Positions 51,546 through 61,714 of a stretch of 64,000 nt of DNA are shown piece after piece. A program made the translations under genes and the position numbers. Within the stretch, counting starts at the first letter, position 1, and each line of letters starts with the position of its first letter. The notes under the pieces are model-generated. The model was not told the DNA's origin, did not search any database, and was given only the letters and a program-made list of their open reading frames with translations. The stretch covers positions 16,142-80,141 of the forward strand of contig JAFBAS010000152.1 of the NCBI GenBank assembly GCA_019247605.1, given 5' to 3'. This DNA is from Hyphomicrobiales bacterium. GTDB lineage: Bacteria; Pseudomonadota; Alphaproteobacteria; Rhizobiales; Beijerinckiaceae.

Positions 51546-54173
51546 ATGACGCCTGCCTCTGACGACGCAGTGCTGGACCGCGGCCTGTCGCGTCTGTCGA
51601 TGCGCGCCGGACTTGCCCTTTGGTGGGAGCGGCTTTGGCCGGCGCTTGTGCCACCCCTTGGTGTCGCCGCGCTTTTCCTTGCGGCCTCCTGGCTCGACGC
51701 CTTCGCGACCCTGCCTTTCTGGGCGCGGCTCGTCGCCTTGGCGGCTTTCGCCGTGGCCGCTCTCGCATCGCTCGTTCCGCTCGCCCTGATCGTTCCACCG
51801 GCGCACGCGGACAAGCTGCGCCGGATCGATCGTGATTCCAACGCGAAGCATGGGATTGCGAGCGCCTGGGCCGATCAGCTCGGGACGGGCGGAGCCGATG
51901 GCGCGACTCGCCTGCTCTGGGAGGCGCATCGCCGGCGTTTGCGATCCGCGTTGGCAGCCGCGCGGGTCGCCTGGCCGCGTCCCGGCCTGGTGGCGCGCGA
52001 CCGCTACGCCTTGCGAACGGCGCCGCTCCTCCTTTTGGTGGCCGCCTATTTTGCCGCCGGCCCCGATCGCCTCGGAAAGGTTGCCGGGGCACTCGATCCG
52101 CGGCTTTCAGGCGCAACTTCGGTCGAGGGACGAATCGATGGCTGGATCGATCCGCCGACCTATACGCGCATGCCGCCTCTGGTGATCGACTTCGCCAAGT
52201 CGCAGGATGGCGGGCTCGAATTGCGGGCGCCGGTCGGGTCGACCTTGGTGCTGCGCTGGCCTGAGGGTTCGCGCGTCGCGGCGCAACCAACCGCGGCGCT
52301 CAAACCGCAACAGCAGACGAGCGCGTCCGCGGGCGTGAGCGAGACGCGGTGGCGAATCACCGGGGACGGCGCCGTCACCGTCACCGGAGGGCCGCACGAG
52401 ATGCGGCTCTCGATCGCGTCGATCCCGAACGAGCCGCCGACGATCCGGATTGTCGGCGAGCCGAAGACCAACATTCGCGGAACCGTGACGCTGAGCTATG
52501 AAGGCGCGGACGAATACGGCATCGCGTCCGTCGAGACCCGCTTCGCCGAACCCCGCTGGCATGGCCGCCCGATGGCGAACGGACATCCTTTGGTCGACCC
52601 GCCGATTGCCAATTTGCCGCCGCCCACGAACCGGCCCGGTTCGCCGCCGGCGCGCGACACCTTCGACCTTTCTTCGCATCCCTGGGCCGGCGCGGATGTG
52701 ACGCTGCGACTCGCCGCCAAGGACGAAGCGGGGCTCGAGGGCACGAGTGATCCAGTGACCCTTACGCTGCCGGCGCACCCATTCACCAAGCCATTGGCGC
52801 GCGCGCTCGTGGAGCAGCGCCGCAATCTCGCGCTCGACGCGGACAACCGTTCCCAGGTGCTCGAGGCCCTTTACGCGTTGATGATCGCGCCTGAGAAATT
52901 CATGCGGGAAGCCGGCATTTATGTGAGCCTCAGATCGATCACGAAGAGCCTGTCCTCGGCCGTGAACGACAATCAGCTGCGTGATGTGGTCGACAATTTG
53001 TGGGAGCTCGCCCTCGTCGTCGAAGGCAATGGCCCAACACGAGCGCTCGACGCGCTGCGCGCGGCCGAGAACGCCCTGAAGGATGCGCTCGAGAACGGCG
53101 CCTCCAAGGAAGAGATAGAGCAGCGCATGGCCGAGCTGCGCCAGGCGCTCGACCGCTATGTTCGCGAGCTCGCCGAGCGTGCGAAAGAGAATCCGAATTC
53201 GCGACGCGCCGATCGCAACATGAAGATGCTGAGCGAACGCGACCTCCAATCCCTGCTCGACAAACTCGGCGAGATGGCGAAAAACGGCGAACGTGATCGT
53301 GCCCAGCGCATGCTCGACCAACTCAAGGATTTTCTCGACAATCTGCAGACTGCGGAAGGCGAGCAGGACAGTGCCGAGGACCAGCAATTGAGCCAGGAAG
53401 AGCAGGCGCTCGACGAGATGAGCGAGCTCCTTCGCAAGGAGCTGGAGCTCAGGGACGACACGCAATCGGCCGATCGCCAGCATCAGTCCGGCAAGCAGCA
53501 ACCCGGGCAGCGGCAAGGCCAGCAAAAGCAGGGAAAGCGAGGTCAGCAGGGTCAACAGGGCCAGGATCAACAGGGGCAGGATCAGCAGGGCCAGGGAGGG
53601 CAGGAGCAGGCGCAGCAGGGCCAAGGTCAGGGCGATGGCGAGGGGCTGGGCGGCCTTTCGGAACGCCAGCAGCGGCTCCGACAGCGCCTCCAGGAGCTTG
53701 GGCGCAAACTCGGCAAGATGGGCTCGGACGAAGCGACGAAGAGCCTCGGCGATGCGGGTCGCGAAATGCAGGACGCGGAAGGCGCGCTCGGCGAGGGAGA
53801 TGCGGCAGGTGCCACGGGGTCGGAAGGCCGCGCCATAGATGCGATGCGCAAGGGCATGAACGCGCTGAACGATCAGCTCGCCCAGCAGCAACAGCAGCAA
53901 GGTGGCCAGCAAGGCCAGGACGGGCGGGGCCGTGGCCGTTCGCGCATGGCACGAGGCGGCGCCGATCCGCTTGGCCGTGGTGTCGATCGCGCCGAGGACG
54001 AGTATGGGGCCGAGGACCAGGATAACGGCTCGGGTTATGGGAGGAACGGCCTGCAAGGCAATGTGGCCGAACGGGCACGCGAAATTCTCCAGGAATTGCG
54101 CCGTCGTCTCGGCGACACCTCGCGTGCCCAGGACGAGCTCGATTACATCGAGCGATTATTGAAGACGCCGTGA
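51546..54173 (+). CDS. TIGR02302/DUF4175-type large membrane protein with Gln-rich linker
   Basis: N-terminal TM helices, GWIDPPTYTRMPPLVID, helical C-terminal region, low-complexity QQGQDQQGQGGQEQAQQGQ. Confidence 0.82.
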   Translation: MTPASDDAVLDRGLSRLSMRAGLALWWERLWPALVPPLGVAALFLAASWLDAFATLPFWARLVALAAFAVAALASLVPLALIVPPAHADKLRRIDRDSNAKHGIASAWADQLGTGGADGATRLLWEAHRRRLRSALAAARVAWPRPGLVARDRYALRTAPLLLLVAAYFAAGPDRLGKVAGALDPRLSGATSVEGRIDGWIDPPTYTRMPPLVIDFAKSQDGGLELRAPVGSTLVLRWPEGSRVAAQPTAALKPQQQTSASAGVSETRWRITGDGAVTVTGGPHEMRLSIASIPNEPPTIRIVGEPKTNIRGTVTLSYEGADEYGIASVETRFAEPRWHGRPMANGHPLVDPPIANLPPPTNRPGSPPARDTFDLSSHPWAGADVTLRLAAKDEAGLEGTSDPVTLTLPAHPFTKPLARALVEQRRNLALDADNRSQVLEALYALMIAPEKFMREAGIYVSLRSITKSLSSAVNDNQLRDVVDNLWELALVVEGNGPTRALDALRAAENALKDALENGASKEEIEQRMAELRQALDRYVRELAERAKENPNSRRADRNMKMLSERDLQSLLDKLGEMAKNGERDRAQRMLDQLKDFLDNLQTAEGEQDSAEDQQLSQEEQALDEMSELLRKELELRDDTQSADRQHQSGKQQPGQRQGQQKQGKRGQQGQQGQDQQGQDQQGQGGQEQAQQGQGQGDGEGLGGLSERQQRLRQRLQELGRKLGKMGSDEATKSLGDAGREMQDAEGALGEGDAAGATGSEGRAIDAMRKGMNALNDQLAQQQQQQGGQQGQDGRGRGRSRMARGGADPLGRGVDRAEDEYGAEDQDNGSGYGRNGLQGNVAERAREILQELRRRLGDTSRAQDELDYIERLLKTP

Positions 54174-54463
54174 GCGGCGATCGATAACTCGAAAATATCG
54201 TCGTTCGGAGCGACACGGTTTCGAGCTCACAGTCGGGGACCGACCTTGCTGGGCCGATAGCGGAAGCAGCGTGAGGTTAGCGTCTCCTTGAAATTGTGAC
54301 GCGTGCAGCTGTCCAACAACTCGCACTCAGACCAAGTTGACGTGAGCGCCGTCAGTCGCCATGCTCTAATTGCACGAGCTTTTTTCTAAAAAGGCGGCTT
54401 CATTTTTCCCGAACATGTTCCAAGCCTTGGGATTTGGGATTGATCGTTTCGAGGGAGGGCTTC

Positions 54464-55042
54464 ATGGCGGATCCTATATCGTCCCTCCGTGGCGCGGTCG
54501 TGCTGGTCGCGCTCGCAACCGCCTTGTTCTCAATTCGTAACGACGTCTTTGCACAGAATGCATCCGGGCCGAACGTAGCGCCTCCATCGCCCGAAAGGCT
54601 GGAGCAGGCCCGGCGATATATTGAGATGGCTTCGTCGAGCGCGAAAGTACATGCATATATTTCGAACTTTACGCGTATGACATATGACAGAAGCCATGGG
54701 ACCCAAGTCGAATACAATGCCCCGGATGGTAAAAGCTATCTTTGGTATCCCGGCAGCCGGATCATCACGCTGGGTCGCTGGAAAGTGGACGAAGCGTTGG
54801 CGCCCGATCAGAGCCATCGCAACGTTTCGCTATGCTATCTTTATTCGGCGCAGAGCTACGACCCGACTAACAATATTCGAGGCGGAAACTGGGAGTGCGC
54901 TCCCGCGGTGCTCGCGATCATACGGACGAAGGAACGCCTGCCGGGTAATCCGTTCAGGCTTGACCTCTCTCCACAAGCGCCCTTCGTCATGTCGCCACAG
55001 GCGACCAACCTCGGGACGCTGCTAGCGCAATCGCGAAGCTGA
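54464..55042 (+). CDS. Secreted hypothetical protein
   Basis: 192-aa ORF with N-terminal hydrophobic signal segment; no family recognised. Confidence 0.55.
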   Translation: MADPISSLRGAVVLVALATALFSIRNDVFAQNASGPNVAPPSPERLEQARRYIEMASSSAKVHAYISNFTRMTYDRSHGTQVEYNAPDGKSYLWYPGSRIITLGRWKVDEALAPDQSHRNVSLCYLYSAQSYDPTNNIRGGNWECAPAVLAIIRTKERLPGNPFRLDLSPQAPFVMSPQATNLGTLLAQSRS

Positions 55043-55354
55043 TTCTTTATTCAGGGCGTTTAAAGGGGTCGCTCCTCCTTGCTCGATCGAGGTCTGGCTT
55101 GGGCTTCAAAGATTGTCCAAGTCGGGACAGCGCCGTGGCGCCATTCGCGGCGATACCGAGCAGCTCAGCTGAGCCCTTTCGCGTCACGGCCGAGTTTCGA
55201 TCAGATTTCGCACCGGCCATCTACGGTTTTCCGGAGGAAGGGAAGTAGGCGCGGATGGCCGCACGAAGTGACACCGTGCGGCCGTGAGGCTTGATCCACG
55301 CTATGGTCGTCGCAATCAGGCATAGAAATTCACCTCTTCCTCGGGCCTGCGTCT

Positions 55355-55545
55355 GCCTGCCCCTCCCCGCGCGAGCGAAGCGAGTAGCGGGGAGGCTACG
55401 GTTGGGGGGCTGATGAAGCGCGAGAGCCTCATGAGGAGTGGGATACGCTCGGCGCGCGGCCAGCGCCCATCGTTTTTTGACGCGGCGCTGCCTCCACCCG
55501 TACCCTTCCCGCCGCTTCGCAGGGGGAGGGGAATGATTAGCGCTG
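55355..55545. repeat. Composite palindromic intergenic repeat
   Basis: Perfect stem CCTCCCCGC (55362-55370)/GCGGGGAGG (55387-55395) around gcgagcgaagcgagta; second CCCTTCCCG...GGGGGAGGGG module near 55503-55532. Confidence 0.5.
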
Positions 55546-55620
55546 GCGTGCAATTAGCGCCCGCCTTCGGCGTTGACGCAAATTGGACTATTTTCTCGTT
55601 TCAGCGAGACATAGTCGCAT

Positions 55621-56697
55621 CTAATACGGAAATGGCCAGGTCCTGAGCTTCTGTTTCCCCGTGGCCCAAAGGCGCGCGAGGCCATGAGGCTCGAGCGCGA
55701 GGAAAAGGATGATGAGCGCGCCGGTGATCACGAAAGTGAGCTGTTCGACGGTTGCTGGCGTCACATCGAGGCCGATGGCGGGGAGGGTTGCGCGCAGCAG
55801 GATCGGAAGCGTGTAGATCAGTGCCGCGCCGAAGAAGCAGCCGATGAGGCTGCCGAGGCCCCCGATGATCGCCATGAAAAGAACCTGAAAGGATTGCTCG
55901 ACCGAGAACACCTCGGGCTCGGCGCTGCCTTGCCAGAAGAACACCAGCATCGCGCCCGCGACGCCGCAGTAGAAGCTGGACACCGCGAATGCGAGGAGCT
56001 TGGTCGGCAGGAGCTTGATGCCCATGAGCTCGGCCGCGATGTCCATGTCGCGAACCGCCATCCAATTCCTGCCGATGCGGCCATGCACGAGGTTTGAGGC
56101 TATGAGGGTGAGGAATACGACGATGCCGAGCGTGGCGTAGTAGCGGGCGAGGGGTGACGCGGTCGCTCCCGTTATGGGAACGCCGAAAAGCGTGCGCAGC
56201 GGCACTTCGATCGCGCCTGAGGTGTTGTAGTTGACGAGCCAGGCCATGCGGGTGAACACCCATTGCAGGAAAAATTGAGCGGCGAGCGTCGCGACGACGA
56301 GGTAGAAGCCTTTGATGCGCAACGAGGGCAGGCCGAAGAAGGTGCCGGCGAGTGCCGAGAACACGCCGGAAGCAAGGACCCAGACGAGAATGTTCGCTTG
56401 CGGAAATGCTGTGGTGAGCTTGTAGCAGGCGAAGGCGCCGACGCCCATGAACGCTCCCGTCCCAAGCGACAACAGCCCCGTATACCCGGTGAGGATGTTG
56501 AGCCCGATCGTGGCGAGCGACAGGACGAGGAAGGGGACCATGATCACGTCGAGGAAAAAGGGCGAGCCGAGAAGAGGTAAGCCGATCCCGGCGAGTGCCA
56601 GGATGAGGGCAATCCCTATTCGATCCTGACGGATCGGGAAGACGGCCATGTCGGCCGCGTAACTCGTCTTGAACTGGCCGGTTTCGCGGTAAAACAT
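55621..56697 (-). CDS. livM: Branched-chain amino acid ABC transporter permease (LivM type)
   Basis: LSLATIGLNILTGYTGLLSLGTGAFMGVGAFACY; LPSLRIKGFYLVVATLAAQF; MAVRDMDIAAELMGI. Confidence 0.92.
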   Translation of the reverse strand: MFYRETGQFKTSYAADMAVFPIRQDRIGIALILALAGIGLPLLGSPFFLDVIMVPFLVLSLATIGLNILTGYTGLLSLGTGAFMGVGAFACYKLTTAFPQANILVWVLASGVFSALAGTFFGLPSLRIKGFYLVVATLAAQFFLQWVFTRMAWLVNYNTSGAIEVPLRTLFGVPITGATASPLARYYATLGIVVFLTLIASNLVHGRIGRNWMAVRDMDIAAELMGIKLLPTKLLAFAVSSFYCGVAGAMLVFFWQGSAEPEVFSVEQSFQVLFMAIIGGLGSLIGCFFGAALIYTLPILLRATLPAIGLDVTPATVEQLTFVITGALIILFLALEPHGLARLWATGKQKLRTWPFPY

Positions 56698-56898
56698 GGT
56701 TCACAGCCCTGCGCCGTTGCGCTCCGAGCTCGACGCAAAAGCGCGGTGCTCAGGTGCCCCATCCTACCGGCATTGGCCTGTTGTTCGGTAGGGGCTTTCG
56801 TGGCAAGCGGGTGCGGGTGAAGCCCTAGCCTGCGGCCGCAGCGAGCTTGGCCTCGTCAAGGGTGTGTTCGTTCGCGATATCAGCCGGAAATTCCCGAT

Positions 56899-57615
56899 AT
56901 GCTCGAACAGGAATTTGACCGCTTCGCGCAGGAGTATGAGCAGCTTCACGCAGGCGTGCTCGCCGCGAGTGGCGAAGGGCCGGAGTTCTTCGCGGCCTAT
57001 AAGGCCGCCGACACCCGCCGCCATCTTGGCGGGGCAGGTGCGCCACCCGGCATTTCCAAGCTTCTCGATTTCGGTTGCGGCGTGGGCGGCTCGTTGCCGC
57101 ATTTGCGCAAGGAGTTTCCGGATGCCGAGCTCATCGGTGCGGATGTCTCCGGGAAAAGCCTTGAGATCGCGGAACGCCGTTATCCGGGGATGGCGAAGTT
57201 CGTCGCCTTGAGCGAGACGGGCGCGATGCCCTTGCGCGACGCGAGCGTCGACCTCGTCTTCTCGGCTTGCGTCTTTCATCATATTCCACAAGCGGAGCAT
57301 CATCGCATCCTTTGCGATCTTCATCGCGTGACGAAGCCCGGCGGCTCCTTGTTCATTTTCGAGCACAATCCTCTAAATCCGTTGACCCGGCGAGTGGTGA
57401 ATGCTTGCGCCTTCGACGAGAACGCGGTGCTCATTGGCGCGAGCGAGCTCAAAAAGCGCGTCATGGCGGCGGGTTTTCAGCAGGTGAAGACCTGCTACCG
57501 CATCTTCTTCCCGCATGTGCTCAAATTCTTGCGCCCGCTCGAAGGCGCCCTCGCCTGGTGCCCTCTGGGCGCTCAATATTACGTGGCGGCGCGACGGACT
57601 GCGCAAAAAGGGTAG
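56899..57615 (+). CDS. Class I SAM-dependent methyltransferase
   Basis: LLDFGCGVGGSLPHL; GADVSGKSLEIAERRY; FSACVFHHIPQAEHHRIL. Confidence 0.88.
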   Translation: MLEQEFDRFAQEYEQLHAGVLAASGEGPEFFAAYKAADTRRHLGGAGAPPGISKLLDFGCGVGGSLPHLRKEFPDAELIGADVSGKSLEIAERRYPGMAKFVALSETGAMPLRDASVDLVFSACVFHHIPQAEHHRILCDLHRVTKPGGSLFIFEHNPLNPLTRRVVNACAFDENAVLIGASELKKRVMAAGFQQVKTCYRIFFPHVLKFLRPLEGALAWCPLGAQYYVAARRTAQKG

Positions 57616-57647
57616 CCGGCGCGGCCGACTTCGCTGCTCGGCCTGCT

Positions 57648-58421
57648 TCAGGTCCAGATTTTCCAGGGTGCGCGATTTTGAGCCCAAAGCTCTTCGAGCA
57701 GCCGTTTCTCGCGCAAGGTATCGACCGGTTGCCAAAAGCCTTGGTGGCGAAAGGCCACGAGCTCGTTGCGTTGCGCGAGCTGTTCCAACGGCTTGCGCTC
57801 CCATACCGTGTCGTCACCATCGATAAGTTCCATCACCGAGGGTTCGAGCACGAAGAAACCGCCGTTGATCCAGCCGATCTCGTCTTGCGGCTTCTCGCGG
57901 AATGCCTTCACGGCGCCATTCTCGGAAAGCTCGAGGACGCCGAAACGGCCCGGCGGCTGCACGGCGGTGACAGTGGCGGGCTTGCCATGCTTGCGGTGAA
58001 AGTCGACGAGGGCGCGCAGGTCGATGTCGGCGACGCCATCGCCATAGGTCATCATGAAAGTTCGATCGCCAAGCAAAGCCCGCACACGCTTGAGTCGCCC
58101 TCCCGTCATCGTATCGATTCCGGTGTCGACGAGGGTGATGCGCCAATCCTCGGTGACGCGGTTGAAGAAATCGACCGTGCCCGTGCTGAAATCGTAAGTG
58201 ACGTCGCTTCGATGAAGCGCGTAATTCGAGAAATATTCCTTGACGTAGTACCCCATATAGCCGAGGCAGATGACGAAATCGTTGAAGCCTTGGCTGCTGC
58301 AATTCTTGATGATGTGCAGAAGCAAGGGCAGGCCGCCGATCTCGATCATCGGCTTGGGTCTGACGCCGGTCTCCTCGCTGAGCCTCGTGCCGAATCCGCC
58401 GGCAAGCAAAACAACTTTCAT
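57648..58421 (-). CDS. rfbF: Glucose-1-phosphate cytidylyltransferase
   Basis: MKVVLLAGGFGTRLSEETGVRPKPMIEIGGLPLLLHIIKNCSSQGFNDFVICLGYMGYYVKEYF. Confidence 0.95.
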   Translation of the reverse strand: MKVVLLAGGFGTRLSEETGVRPKPMIEIGGLPLLLHIIKNCSSQGFNDFVICLGYMGYYVKEYFSNYALHRSDVTYDFSTGTVDFFNRVTEDWRITLVDTGIDTMTGGRLKRVRALLGDRTFMMTYGDGVADIDLRALVDFHRKHGKPATVTAVQPPGRFGVLELSENGAVKAFREKPQDEIGWINGGFFVLEPSVMELIDGDDTVWERKPLEQLAQRNELVAFRHQGFWQPVDTLREKRLLEELWAQNRAPWKIWT

Positions 58422-58447
58422 GAAACAGCTCCGGCCTAGCTCCGGCG

Positions 58448-59491
58448 TCACCTGCGGGAGGCTTTTTGAGGAGAGTCGTGCCGTGTGACATGTGCGCCGA
58501 TCGCCCCGAAGGGCGCCGTCTCGCCTGTCCGGGTCTCGCTTGCATGTGCGCCATGGTCGATGACATCGTCGATGATCACGAGCGGCATGGGTTTCACGTT
58601 CTTGAAGATCCGGCCGATATACTCGCCGATAATTCCAAGGAGCAGGGCATTGAGTCCGATCGAGAAGAGGACGAGCACGCTCAAGCTCGCCCAGCCTTCG
58701 GGCCAATCCGCCCCGAAGCTCCGCGCAATGAGGAAATAGAGCGCACCCAAGAAGGCTAACCCGCACATCACGAAACCGACCGCGCTCGCGAGGCGCAAGG
58801 GGATGGTCGAGTGATGCAGAATTCCGTCGAGCGCCAGTCCCAAGAGGCGCCAAAAACCGAATTTGCTGTTGCCCCTTTCCCGCGCGGCCCGATCGTAAGG
58901 GATGCCGATCTGCCGAAATCCCATCGCCGCGATGAGACCCCTCAAATAGGGCTGTTGGTCCCGCACATGGCGCAGCTCCTCGATCACGCGTCGATCGATC
59001 AAGCGGAAATCGCCGGCGTCATGCGGCAAGGGGTCTTCGCTCAAGGCATCGATCAGGCGATAGAAGACGCGGCGCAAGGAGAAGAGGAACGGGCTTTCCT
59101 GGGGACGATTGCCGCGAATGCCGTAGACGACCTCAAAGCCCTCCTCCCAACGCCGAAGGAATTCGCCGATGAGCTCAGGAGGGTCTTGCAGGTCGCAATC
59201 GAGCTGGATGGCGGCATCCCCGCGCGCGTTGACGTAATTTGCGAGAACCGAACGCTGGAAACCGAAATTGCGCGAGAAGCGGATGACGCGTATCCGCCTG
59301 TCCTCAAGAGCCAAGGCGGCGAGGCGTTCGAAAGTCCTGTCCTCGCTTCTGTTGTCGGTGAACAGGATTTCGTATTCGTAGCGATCCTCGAGCTTCGCCA
59401 TCACGGCCCGTACACGCTCGCAGAGCGGACCGATATTGTCCTCTTCGTTGTAGACTGGAACGCAGATGCTGATGAGCTTGCGAGAGGTCAT
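58448..59491 (-). CDS. Glycosyltransferase family 2 (polyprenyl-phosphate type, two C-terminal TM helices)
   Basis: ISICVPVYNEEDNIGPLCERVRAVM; QLDCDLQDPPELIGEFLRRW; C-terminal TM pair with LLLGIIGEYIGRIF. Confidence 0.92.
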   Translation of the reverse strand: MTSRKLISICVPVYNEEDNIGPLCERVRAVMAKLEDRYEYEILFTDNRSEDRTFERLAALALEDRRIRVIRFSRNFGFQRSVLANYVNARGDAAIQLDCDLQDPPELIGEFLRRWEEGFEVVYGIRGNRPQESPFLFSLRRVFYRLIDALSEDPLPHDAGDFRLIDRRVIEELRHVRDQQPYLRGLIAAMGFRQIGIPYDRAARERGNSKFGFWRLLGLALDGILHHSTIPLRLASAVGFVMCGLAFLGALYFLIARSFGADWPEGWASLSVLVLFSIGLNALLLGIIGEYIGRIFKNVKPMPLVIIDDVIDHGAHASETRTGETAPFGAIGAHVTRHDSPQKASRR

Positions 59492-59495
59492 TGGA

Positions 59496-60443
59496 TCATC
59501 GTGCCGCCACGCTGGAAGCGCTTCGTGTGCGCTCCAATGCCCGCAGGGTGAGCGCAATGCCCTCGCTAAGGCCGATCGAGGGACGAAAGCCGGTTGCATG
59601 CGCGAGGAGGGAATCGTCGCCCACCATCCACATCGGTTCGTCGGGACGATGCGCCCTCGCGCCGAAGTCGAGAAGCTCAAACGACGCGCCCATCTGCCGG
59701 GCAAATTCCTGCGTCACCGAACGCACCGTGACGGGCTCGCCCGTGCATAGGTTGAACGGGCCGAGGCGTCCTTCGAGCGCGATCTCGGCCGCGCGAAAAA
59801 GCCCCCTCGCGGCGTCTTCGACATAAAGAAGGTCGCGCCATTGCAGGCCGGAAGTGAGATCGACGCGCTCGCCGCGAGAAAGGCGCTCATGCACATAGGG
59901 CAAGAGGCGATGCGGCGCTTCTCCAGGTCCGAACACGCCGAAAAGGTGCACCCATTGAAACGGCAGCCCGAGGGAACGCGCAAGGGCGGAGCCCCATCGT
60001 CCACCCGCGGCCTTTGCAGCCCCGTAGAGATCGTCCGCATCGAGCGGGTGGCTTTCACGGATGCGCTCAGGTTTCACCACGCGCCCGTATTCGGAACAGG
60101 ATCCAGCGTAAACGAATGCTCTCGCTCCGATCGATGCCGCGGCTTCTACCCATGTGCCAGTGGCCATCACATTCGCTTCAAGCATTCGCGCGGGATTGCG
60201 GTCTTGCGGGCTGACGCCGTAGGCCGCGCAATGAAAAACAACGTCCACGCTCTCGCCGCGGAGCGCCTCGGTGACCGACCCCGTGCTCGGCACATCGAGC
60301 TTGAGCTGCCGATCGGCCGGCGGGAGCGCCGAGGTTTCTCGTCCCGAGGCGATGACGCGCTTTGCGTTCTCACGCAAATGCGTGACCAGCGCACGACCGA
60401 TGAAGCCGCTCGCTCCCGTGACGAGCGCGGTGCTGAAATTCAT
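59496..60443 (-). CDS. NAD-dependent epimerase/dehydratase (possible CDP-sugar 4-reductase)
   Basis: ALVTGASGFIGRALVTHL; VFHCAAYG; DDLYGAAKAAGGR. Confidence 0.88.
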   Translation of the reverse strand: MNFSTALVTGASGFIGRALVTHLRENAKRVIASGRETSALPPADRQLKLDVPSTGSVTEALRGESVDVVFHCAAYGVSPQDRNPARMLEANVMATGTWVEAAASIGARAFVYAGSCSEYGRVVKPERIRESHPLDADDLYGAAKAAGGRWGSALARSLGLPFQWVHLFGVFGPGEAPHRLLPYVHERLSRGERVDLTSGLQWRDLLYVEDAARGLFRAAEIALEGRLGPFNLCTGEPVTVRSVTQEFARQMGASFELLDFGARAHRPDEPMWMVGDDSLLAHATGFRPSIGLSEGIALTLRALERTRSASSVAAR

Positions 60444-61564
60444 CCGTTTAGCTCGAGGTATGTTCCGATCTGTCGCGACACGAGACCGCCTGCGGCCAGG
60501 CCCTCGCGGTGAAAACCACGATACCACTGGGCGGTGAGCCCGATGGTGCTCTCGAAGCCGAGCTTGGGCCGCCAGCCGAGCAGCATCGTCGATTTCGCGA
60601 TATCGAGCTTGAGGAAATTTGCTTCCTTGAGCGCAGACGGTACGATTTCGATATGGGCGCGCTCGACGCCGTAGGCCTTGACGAAGCTTCGAGCCAGGCG
60701 TTCGACGTCGACCTCGTTCTCGCGCCCGGGGCCGAAATTCCAGGCATCGGCCGCTTTCGCGGGCTCCGCGAGAAGCCGGTGCGCAAGAATGACGTAGCCG
60801 CCGACAAGATCGAGCACATGTTGCCAAGGGCGGACCGCGCCCGGATTGCGCAGAATGATCGGTCGTCCAGCGTTGATGAACCGCACGATGTCGGGAATCA
60901 GGCGATCCTCGGACCAATCACCACCGCCGATCACGTTGCCGCCGCGGGCGGTGGCGAGAGCGACGCGGCCGGCATCGAGAGGGAGCAAGGACCGGCGATA
61001 ACATCCGGCGACGATCTCGGCGGCAGCCTTGCTCGCGCTGTAGGGATCGGCACCGCCGAGCGGATCGTCCTCCCGGTAGCCCCACACCCACTCCTTGTTG
61101 TCGTAGACCTTGTCGGTGGTCACGCAGACGATCGCGCGAACCGAGCCACAGCGGCGTGCCGCCTCGAGCACATGGGCGGTGCCCATCACGTTGGTGGAGA
61201 AGGTGGCGAGCGGGTCACGATAGGAGCGCCGCACCAGAGGCTGCGCCGCAAGGTGAAAAACGACCTCGGGCTTGAATTCCCGAAAGTCCCGTTCGACGAG
61301 TTCGAAGTCGCGGATGTCCCCGATGCGCGAGCGCATGCCTTTCGCGATTGCGGCGGCCTCGAAGAGGTTGGGCTCGCCATTGGGCTCGGGCGCGAGAGAG
61401 AACCCAGCCACCTCTGCTCCGTCGTGCTTCAGCCAAGCGCAGAGCCACGATCCCTTGAAACCGGTATGGCCGGTGACCAAAGTGCGAACGCCTGACAGGG
61501 AAGGCAGATCGCCCATCGGGTTTTCGAGGCCTCCGTCCGATGCAGAACCGCGCAAGACCCGCAT
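60440..61564 (-). CDS. rfbG: CDP-glucose 4,6-dehydratase
   Basis: TLVTGHTGFKGSWLCAWLKHDGAEVAGFSLAPEPNGEPNLFEAA; DPYSASKAAAEIVAGCYRRS; RGGNVIGGGDWSEDRLIPDIVR. Confidence 0.95.
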   Translation of the reverse strand: MRVLRGSASDGGLENPMGDLPSLSGVRTLVTGHTGFKGSWLCAWLKHDGAEVAGFSLAPEPNGEPNLFEAAAIAKGMRSRIGDIRDFELVERDFREFKPEVVFHLAAQPLVRRSYRDPLATFSTNVMGTAHVLEAARRCGSVRAIVCVTTDKVYDNKEWVWGYREDDPLGGADPYSASKAAAEIVAGCYRRSLLPLDAGRVALATARGGNVIGGGDWSEDRLIPDIVRFINAGRPIILRNPGAVRPWQHVLDLVGGYVILAHRLLAEPAKAADAWNFGPGRENEVDVERLARSFVKAYGVERAHIEIVPSALKEANFLKLDIAKSTMLLGWRPKLGFESTIGLTAQWYRGFHREGLAAGGLVSRQIGTYLELNG

Positions 61565-61714
61565 CCTCGTGGCACAGCTTTCGAGCGCCTGATAGATAGA
61601 AATGTCGGGTCGATCAACCCTTAGCCTGTAGATAAGGCTCCAATTAAGACTTGAAGAGGAACGGTAACGAACGTGAAATTAAATCCGCATCCGATTTTTT
61701 GTTAACCCTTAGCT

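Noticed and set aside
53480-53650. Tandem repeats considered as a CRISPR array
   Set aside because: Short in-frame coding Gln/Gly repeats without spacers of regular length
52107-54056. 649-aa minus-strand ORF rich in Leu
   Set aside because: Antisense translation of the Gln-rich TIGR02302 gene; composition artefact
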